This document shows positions 22,592-27,045 of a DNA stretch of 27,045 nt, piece by piece (within the stretch, counting starts at the first letter, position 1; every line of letters starts with the position of its first letter). The position numbers and the translations under genes are program-made. Source of the DNA: a virus; the IMG/VR virus record IMGVR_UViG_3300046001_001259, positions 1 through 27,045 of that record. One strand, written 5' to 3'. Under the pieces are notes generated by a model, which had not been told where the DNA came from, ran no database searches, and saw nothing but the letters and a program-made list of their open reading frames with translations.

Positions 22592-23121
22592 TTGATGATC
22601 TCATCCTTGCCATATTGATCCCAACTGGTAAACCGATCTCTACCAAGTAGATCGTGAAGATTATGACACCACACTCCGGGATTTGTTGCTTTAAAATCTT
22701 TGTCGTCTATCTTTATTGTAGCATTATATCCTAGCTGTTGTAAATAGGGCAGTTTAACCGAAATCTGCGGAATAAACTGACGCTTCTCTACAAGACCGCT
22801 TTCTAATAGACCTTCTACCTGTGCTACATCTAGATCCAGTGTACACCAAAATTCGTCGTCTGCATCTAAGCAAACATAAATCATATCTTCCCATAGACGC
22901 CATGGTTCGGCGTCATTGACAGCTAGTTTAGGAAAACTTTGATTAGCACCAAAGTAGATATGAGTACACTTGTGTTCACGAGCAAGTTCCATGATTACAT
23001 AGGCATCATGCACACCTGTTACAAACAATGTCTTCATTCCGTATGCAGGAGTTTTTTCAATCTCTATGCCTGTAAAGAATGTAATACTGTCTGCAACACC
23101 TGATTCGTAATTTCTTTTCAT
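22588..23121 (-). CDS. Conserved phage protein in the queD block, unknown function
   Basis: A 177-residue protein. An N-terminal strand and loop (ITFFTGIEIEKTPAYGMKTL, 13-32) is followed by a Rossmann-like pattern (LFVTGVHDAYVIMELAREHK, then THIYFGANQSFP). The middle is acidic and rich in Trp. I recall relatives in cyanophages, always unassigned. The alternation of strands and helices would suit a nucleotide or base-binding role. It is three genes upstream of queD in the same coupled chain. It is not recognisable as QueC: it lacks the N-terminal ATP-pyrophosphatase SGGxDS motif. Confidence 0.7.
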   Translation of the reverse strand: MKRNYESGVADSITFFTGIEIEKTPAYGMKTLFVTGVHDAYVIMELAREHKCTHIYFGANQSFPKLAVNDAEPWRLWEDMIYVCLDADDEFWCTLDLDVAQVEGLLESGLVEKRQFIPQISVKLPYLQQLGYNATIKIDDKDFKATNPGVWCHNLHDLLGRDRFTSWDQYGKDEIIK

Positions 23122-23654
23122 TCGTCGTCTTTCGGAAATGCCGGACTAAATGGCCAAGCGGTTGATGGTTCTGGTCTTTTCTTTAATTCTACATTTTCTA
23201 TAACAAATGTTCCGTCGTCTTCACAAAGACTAACAGTGAACGGTCCATATATTATAACATACTCATCCTCGGTTTGCCAAGCATGAGTTCCATCAAATAG
23301 CCAAGCAGCACCTCCAATATCTGGACAGTTCTCGTCATCGGGGTCACCATTGTAGTAACAGTTCTTGATAAACTCCTGTGCTTCTTCATCTAGGTCATCA
23401 CTGAATTCCCATTCGATGTTGATGCTGTCATCAAACTCGCAACCCCAACCACAGTCTGTTTTGGCATAGGCAACTTTATCATCTTCGTAAGGAAGATTAC
23501 AGTCCATGTCTGCCTCAACAAAGCCCTGACCCCAACGATAGGTCTCAGTCATGTTAAACCAGCTAATAGATCCGTCCTCGTTTTCACGAAACATCTCAAC
23601 AACCCACTCGATGCTTTTCTTATCTAGCGGTTTAATTAGATAAACTTTAGACAT
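23118..23654 (-). CDS. Acidic Trp- and Cys-containing phage protein
   Basis: A 178-residue, strongly acidic protein with scattered Cys (DCGWGCEFDD, then IKNCYYNGDPDDENCPDIGG) and many Trp and Tyr residues. The start is ATG 23654, with AAGGAAG upstream. It looks beta-rich. The acidic surface could mimic DNA, in the manner of phage anti-restriction proteins, but composition alone is weak evidence. ATGA overlap with the next gene. Not recognised. Confidence 0.65.
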   Translation of the reverse strand: MSKVYLIKPLDKKSIEWVVEMFRENEDGSISWFNMTETYRWGQGFVEADMDCNLPYEDDKVAYAKTDCGWGCEFDDSINIEWEFSDDLDEEAQEFIKNCYYNGDPDDENCPDIGGAAWLFDGTHAWQTEDEYVIIYGPFTVSLCEDDGTFVIENVELKKRPEPSTAWPFSPAFPKDDE

Positions 23655-23656
23655 AG

Positions 23657-23830
23657 TTACTTCCTTTGAAAAAGATTTTTAATTGATTGAATTAGATTAA
23701 CAAATCTAAAATGATAGTTAGTTAGCATAGGAGGATGATAAGGGCAGCGACCCTGACGATAATCACACTTAGAGTCATACTCCTTACCGCAGGTGCTGCA
23801 CTTATTCTTCAAGTCCGTTTGATTTAGCAT
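23657..23830 (-). CDS. Small Cys-rich putative zinc protein
   Basis: From ATG 23830 the protein has 57 residues. Cysteines are arranged as KCSTCGKEYDSKCDYRQGRC with a following PYHPP, giving four Cys and one His close together, which suits one zinc site. The C-terminus is a basic aromatic helix (IQSIKNLFQRK). An upstream in-frame extension using GTG at 23941 would lie almost entirely inside the 23802 gene and is rejected. The ATG overlaps that gene by 29 bases, and the ribosome site is weak. Function unknown. Confidence 0.55.
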   Translation of the reverse strand: MLNQTDLKNKCSTCGKEYDSKCDYRQGRCPYHPPMLTNYHFRFVNLIQSIKNLFQRK

Positions 23831-24242
23831 ATTCTGCCCGTTCTGTTTCTCGTTTAGTTTCACAAGGTTCGCATATAGTACGGATCCATCCAGGACCGTG
23901 TGTTTTTGCAGGAGCACTACATTCTTCGCAAGTAACTCCACTCATACTCTCGGCCATGCGTACCATACCATCTATAGCGTCATCTCCACCGGAGTAGTAA
24001 AACCGTAATGTGCCAAACTTTTCTTTAACTTGGTCTAATGTTACCTGTGCTACAACTTCTTCTTTTCTATTCTTCCAATCAATGTGATGTTGAATATTAC
24101 CCATAAGCTGATCTAGGATATTGAACCAGCCATCTCCACATTCAAAGCCCCAGCACATACAAGTTTCTTGCATGTTCTTGTTGCGATTAACCATCATCTT
24201 AGGATACTTCTCGCACAACAGCTTGTCTAGTTCTTGTTTCAT
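23802..24242 (-). CDS. Conserved phage protein with zinc-ribbon-like cysteines
   Basis: A 146-residue protein. The centre holds QVKEKFGTLRFYYSGGDD and MVRMAESMSGVTC, motifs I recognise in a widespread uncharacterised phage family. Two pairs of cysteines (CEECSAPAKT and then ICEPCE) around WIRT form a likely zinc ribbon. The N-terminal segment also has CMCWGFECGDGW, so two metal sites are possible. It starts at ATG 24242 in a TAATG overlap. Nucleic-acid binding is a fair guess for the ribbon. Confidence 0.7.
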   Translation of the reverse strand: MKQELDKLLCEKYPKMMVNRNKNMQETCMCWGFECGDGWFNILDQLMGNIQHHIDWKNRKEEVVAQVTLDQVKEKFGTLRFYYSGGDDAIDGMVRMAESMSGVTCEECSAPAKTHGPGWIRTICEPCETKRETERAEYAKSNGLEE

Positions 24243-24430
24243 TACCAGTTACTCACATCAGTGTTATCAATTTTAACATCCTTGCCCATGATCTCAAATA
24301 CAATAGTTTGGGTAGGGCCTATACCACTTGAGTTTTCTTCAACAATTTCAAATTGTTCTACTTCTACAAAACGATTAGCAATATCTGCCAGTGTTTTAAT
24401 TTGTGTTTGTGTTAGAGTGTATTTTTTCAT
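24242..24430 (-). CDS. Small phage protein, unknown function
   Basis: From ATG 24430 the protein has 62 residues; an in-frame extension of nine codons would begin inside the 24396 gene and is less likely. A helical start (TQTQIKTLADIANRFVE) is followed by a beta hairpin (EIVEENSSGIGPTQTIVFEI). It ends in a TAATG overlap with the 23802 gene. No motif is recognised. Confidence 0.6.
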   Translation of the reverse strand: MKKYTLTQTQIKTLADIANRFVEVEQFEIVEENSSGIGPTQTIVFEIMGKDVKIDNTDVSNW

Positions 24431-24599
24431 GTTCTTGCTTTCGTTTAAGTATAGCAATTTCGTCTTTTAAATGCAACCGTTGTTTCTTCAAAGCGTCTAA
24501 CTTTAGATCTTCAAACAGTCCTGTTCTTTCTAAAGTATCAACTTGTTTGTCCAAAGCACGATGTGCTTCTTCTAAATGTTTAATTCGAAGTTCGTACAT
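24396..24599 (-). CDS. DUF465/YdcH-like small coiled-coil protein
   Basis: A 67-residue protein from ATG 24599, with a strong GAGGAG seven bases upstream and four bases after the transglycosylase stop. The pattern RIKHLEEAHRALDKQVDTLE followed by DLKLDALKKQRLHLKDEIAI matches the YdcH-type family, which is two helices with a conserved LDK and LKKQ-LKDEI pattern. A longer in-frame reading that extends into the transglycosylase gene is rejected. The family has no firm function. The position right after dpdA-like is worth noting. Confidence 0.7.
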   Translation of the reverse strand: MYELRIKHLEEAHRALDKQVDTLERTGLFEDLKLDALKKQRLHLKDEIAILKRKQEHEKIHSNTNTN

Positions 24600-24603
24600 G
24601 CTG

Positions 24604-26148
24604 TTACTCCTCTTGTATGTCAGTTTCCAAGTTGCGCAAGACATCATCATCTTGCTGATCGAATTCTTCTTCTTTGACTTTTTTAGCATCACCCCAGTCA
24701 AACAGATCTTTGTTACCGTAGGCAACAGGACCACCTTGTAGTCGAGCACCTTCTAGGCTAGTTAAGAATTGATTGGCATTGTTGATTAGTGCAAATGCTT
24801 CGTCCTTAGTCTTTGTATTAAACAATTCTTCAATGAAAGTAGCAAAGTAAAGAATTTTACGAGGAACCCAATCACTGAATTCGATCTCTTTCTTGCCTTC
24901 TACTCCCCATTGACGCCAGTCGGGTTTGTGTTTGGCACATTCAATATCCATTAACTGTTGTGCTCTTTGCACAGCTTTGATATGACATTCAACATTATGA
25001 CCCATCATAAGAGCGTAGCTAAAGCTATCCCACGATGTTTTGCCTTCTTTCTTAATTTTATTCAACATGCCTGGCTTGTACCAACAGATGTCTCCAATGG
25101 AAAGTCTGTTTCCAAGCTCTGATTCAAAGGGGAACGGGACATCAAAATTCTGGCTAAGGGCTTTTGTGTCTGGGGCTTTGTCCATGATGACAGACCAACG
25201 CTTGTTGGTATGTTGTGCATTGGTATAGACGAGTCCGTGTGCTGTGGCAATAAAGGGCGAGGCGCAATCAAAAGAGATGGTAAAGTTTTCATTTATGTGC
25301 TTTTTAATTTGTCGTTGGATTAAAGTGAGATAACAACTCCAGTCAAGTTGTGCGGTACCCAAGAAGTGCATCCAGTCTTTGCCTTCTAGCAAGCCGTCTT
25401 CTCGTAATGTCATTAATCTCTTTAAGGTAATAGGCATCTTGCACATATTAGCGCCACCCATTGCCCAACCTTCTGCTTCCTTGCCAGCATACTTGCCTTT
25501 AGGGTCGCTAAATTCTTTTACACCTTGGTACCATGCTTCCGCAGTATCCCAGTCACCACCTTGTAGAACATTGAGCCACTTAGTTTGACCTAGTCTATTT
25601 TGCAAGAAGTAATCATTATTAAAGCGGGTCTTGTCTAGACAGTCTTCAAATGTTTTTAATCCGGTCTTTGGACTGTGAATATGATCACAAGCCCAAGTAG
25701 GAACATCAAGCATCATACTCCAATCAGCAGTAAGTTCCAACCATTCTAGAATCTTTTGACGAGTTTTTGTTGCTTCAACACCTTCAAAGTCTAACCAATC
25801 AAATTTAAGAACACCTTTACCAATCTGATATCCACCTGAGTCACCTAAGATCATTGTGTTGCCACGATCTCGTTGTTGAATCATAGATTCTTGTACCAGA
25901 CTCTTTTGTAAATCTAACTGTGCATGTCCTGCAGAATATAGGGCATACTTGTAGGTAAAGTAGCCCTGTTCTTCATTTAAGAAGTTCATACCTTCAATGC
26001 CACGGTCAAATCCTTTGGGAATACGATCTGCTGGTACAAATTCTTCTAGTCGCTGTTTAGCAACATAGGTACTATAGAAACTACTAATAGCAGGTAGATA
26101 AACTGCATAGTCCTTCTGTAGCGGTGTTAAATTAACTGGTTGTCTCAT
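24604..26148 (-). CDS. dpdA: DpdA-like DNA 7-deazaguanine transglycosylase (TGT fold)
   Basis: A 514-residue protein with the catalytic signatures of tRNA-guanine transglycosylases in order: GDSGGYQ (102-108, general acid/base D103), VLQGGD (194-199), WAMGGANM (228-235), and ISFDCASP (291-298, nucleophile D294). The bacterial TGT zinc motif (C-x-C-x2-C and distant His) is not seen. The phage DpdA family exchanges guanine in DNA for a 7-deazaguanine base made by FolE, QueD and QueE. Those genes lie in the same run, supporting DNA rather than tRNA as the target, but a tRNA role cannot be excluded from sequence. AAGGA lies five bases before ATG 26148. Overlaps the next gene upstream by 17 bases. 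Confidence 0.8.
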   Translation of the reverse strand: MRQPVNLTPLQKDYAVYLPAISSFYSTYVAKQRLEEFVPADRIPKGFDRGIEGMNFLNEEQGYFTYKYALYSAGHAQLDLQKSLVQESMIQQRDRGNTMILGDSGGYQIGKGVLKFDWLDFEGVEATKTRQKILEWLELTADWSMMLDVPTWACDHIHSPKTGLKTFEDCLDKTRFNNDYFLQNRLGQTKWLNVLQGGDWDTAEAWYQGVKEFSDPKGKYAGKEAEGWAMGGANMCKMPITLKRLMTLREDGLLEGKDWMHFLGTAQLDWSCYLTLIQRQIKKHINENFTISFDCASPFIATAHGLVYTNAQHTNKRWSVIMDKAPDTKALSQNFDVPFPFESELGNRLSIGDICWYKPGMLNKIKKEGKTSWDSFSYALMMGHNVECHIKAVQRAQQLMDIECAKHKPDWRQWGVEGKKEIEFSDWVPRKILYFATFIEELFNTKTKDEAFALINNANQFLTSLEGARLQGGPVAYGNKDLFDWGDAKKVKEEEFDQQDDDVLRNLETDIQEE

Positions 26149-26512
26149 TATGGTCCTTAACTAATTTTGCAGTAATATCTAATTGCTGCTTTGCCTTCTT
26201 CATGTTCTCTAATGCAATTTTAACAGCATCGTTTGTTTTTGCCAACTTTTCCCACTCCGATTCTTCTGCCATTTTTAAATTAGCCCAATTTATAACAGCT
26301 TGTATTTGTGGGCTAAGTTGAATGTCGGCAGTTTTACCATACATCGGTTGCCAAAGATTTGTACTACCATCAAAGACTTCTATGGAATTATTATTGCCGT
26401 TCCATCGCATCATGCCTGAACTTGGTGCATTCATATTGATGTAAGGCATTGTACTCCCTCCTGTACTGACCCACAGGAGGGAATTGCCGTTGGCAGTAAT
26501 AGTTGCTATCAT
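26132..26512 (-). CDS. Phage protein with possible internal start behind a hairpin
   Basis: A 126-residue protein from ATG 26512, in an ATGA overlap with the previous stop. The N-terminal half looks like a beta domain of virion type (SGMMRWNGNNNSIEVFDGST, 32-51). The C-terminal half is charged helix. An ATG at 26449 (M22) has a strong AGGAGGG behind it, but that site is the 3' arm of a ten-base-pair hairpin (26455-26482). The long form is favoured because its extra residues read smoothly as protein and fit the overlap habit. A shorter second product is possible. Confidence 0.7.
   Translation of the reverse strand: MIATITANGNSLLWVSTGGSTMPYINMNAPSSGMMRWNGNNNSIEVFDGSTNLWQPMYGKTADIQLSPQIQAVINWANLKMAEESEWEKLAKTNDAVKIALENMKKAKQQLDITAKLVKDHNETTS
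26455..26482 (-). promoter_or_regulatory. Perfect 10-bp hairpin sequestering an internal ribosome site
   Basis: The - strand reads TCCCTCCTGT, an eight-base loop, then ACAGGAGGGA: a perfect ten-base-pair stem. The 3' arm contains AGGAGGG, positioned seven bases before ATG 26449. When folded, the site is hidden. No T-tract follows, so it is not a terminator. It lies inside the coding frame of the 26132 gene and encodes ordinary residues, so a chance match is possible but unlikely at this length. A control of internal initiation is inferred. Confidence 0.45.
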
Positions 26513-27045
26513 GCCTGTGCAGGAATAATGTACTTGTAAGTGGCAATGCCGCTGTCAAGAGTAATCTGAATAGCACCCTCGTTACTCAAACTCATCTTGG
26601 TGTTGTTGACATCTGCAATCTTAAGAATGCTCAAGATTGGCATAACAGGCCAAGTCCAACCACGATCCAATTTACCTTCAACACCCATAGCAAAGATGAA
26701 TTCGCCTGCATGTGTTGATGCATCACCAAAGATAAACTTTAGATTGCCGCCATCTGTTTTAGCAAGGAATGTTGGATGTTCGTTATGAGCACCTGCCTGG
26801 AAGTTGAATCGAGTCACAGAAGCCACGGTTGGCTCTAGTTCTACATCCCATTTAACACCACGGAACTTAACAGTCTTCATTTTTTCATTAATAACTTCTG
26901 TATTCATGAAACGATAATCGTTTTTAAAGTCACCGTCTTTATTTTCAAAGTGAATGCCTACAGGCACAACTTCACCATTGCGTTCTGCTGTAGTGATAGA
27001 AATCTTTGCGTTTTCTTTGTACTCTGGACCATCAACAAGATACTT
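26509..27045 (-). CDS. C-terminal part of a protein resembling a DNA sliding clamp
   Basis: The frame is open from the window edge at 27045 to TGA at 26509-26511, giving 178 residues of a larger protein; a GTG at 26967 is internal, because the coding sequence continues upstream of it. The last segment (WPVMPILSILKIADVN, then MSLSNEGAIQITLDSGIATY) has the helix-then-strands order of the second half of a PCNA/gp45-type clamp. The preceding part includes KFIFGDAS and AGEFIFAMGV. I do not see the standard T4 gp45 sequence, so the clamp call is structural guesswork and a virion protein remains possible. It overlaps the next gene as ATGA. Confidence 0.45.
   Translation of the reverse strand, partial: KYLVDGPEYKENAKISITTAERNGEVVPVGIHFENKDGDFKNDYRFMNTEVINEKMKTVKFRGVKWDVELEPTVASVTRFNFQAGAHNEHPTFLAKTDGGNLKFIFGDASTHAGEFIFAMGVEGKLDRGWTWPVMPILSILKIADVNNTKMSLSNEGAIQITLDSGIATYKYIIPAQA

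Noticed and set aside
22588-23121. The 22588 protein as QueC
   Set aside because: It has no SGGxDS ATP-pyrophosphatase loop and no zinc cysteines of the QueC type.
24600-24749. 50-codon N-terminal extension of the 24396 gene
   Set aside because: It runs inside the transglycosylase gene in another phase; ATG 24599 has GAGGAG at good distance and gives the YdcH-type length.

Overview
The window looks like part of the genome of a marine T4-like myovirus, of the kind that infects cyanobacteria or SAR11-type bacteria. The evidence is the gene content: a FEN/RNase H-type exonuclease, phage-style FolE, QueD and QueE, a TGT-like transglycosylase and many small genes with the flavour of marine T4-like phages. 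Other supports are very tight packing (most junctions are ATGA or TAATG overlaps), low G+C, and T4-type late-promoter octamers. This assignment comes from recognising protein sequences and has not been checked by a search. No tRNA, rRNA, CRISPR array, IS element or integrase was seen.

Region 1 (1-622, + strand) holds the last 70 codons of an upstream, probably virion structural, gene and a small conserved phage gene. The junction between them carries two mutually exclusive hairpins and a late-promoter-like sequence.

Region 2 (619-12360, + strand) is one translationally coupled operon that looks like a phage glycan-building island. It has two GT-A/GT8-like proteins (619, 1476), an unknown protein (2297), a GT2-like protein (2880) and a relative with three GT-like units of which only the last keeps its DXD (3755). 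It continues with a radical SAM protein (5142), three proteins sharing a putative GT-B-like domain (6493, 7775, 11161), a 2-oxoglutarate/Fe(II) oxygenase (9870) and a methyltransferase-like protein (10574). The 7775 gene fuses that domain to a clear GDP-mannose 3,5-epimerase. A coherent reading is that the island makes GDP-L-galactose, transfers several sugars and then hydroxylates or methylates the product. The acceptor (virion fibre, host surface or DNA) cannot be told from the sequence.

Region 3 (12344-27045, - strand, converging on region 2 with a 17-bp overlap) is a long run of early/middle-type genes. Its theme is 7-deazaguanine: folE (19440), queD-like (21589), queE (16968) and a dpdA-like DNA transglycosylase (24604). 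No queC is visible, so within this window the pathway would stop at 7-carboxy-7-deazaguanine. Between these genes lie a FEN-type exonuclease (15548), a phosphoribosyltransferase (18491), a cupin (18969), a GT-B glycosyltransferase (20227), an AbrB-like protein (17823), two Cys-rich putative zinc proteins, a 43-residue membrane protein (18363) and many small unknowns. The far end is cut inside a gene whose C-terminus resembles a DNA sliding clamp.

The strongest leads are the sugar island with its epimerase-transferase fusion and the triplicated transferase, and the deazaguanine set with unusual QueE and QueD active-site layouts. No stretch over 300 bases lacks a gene.
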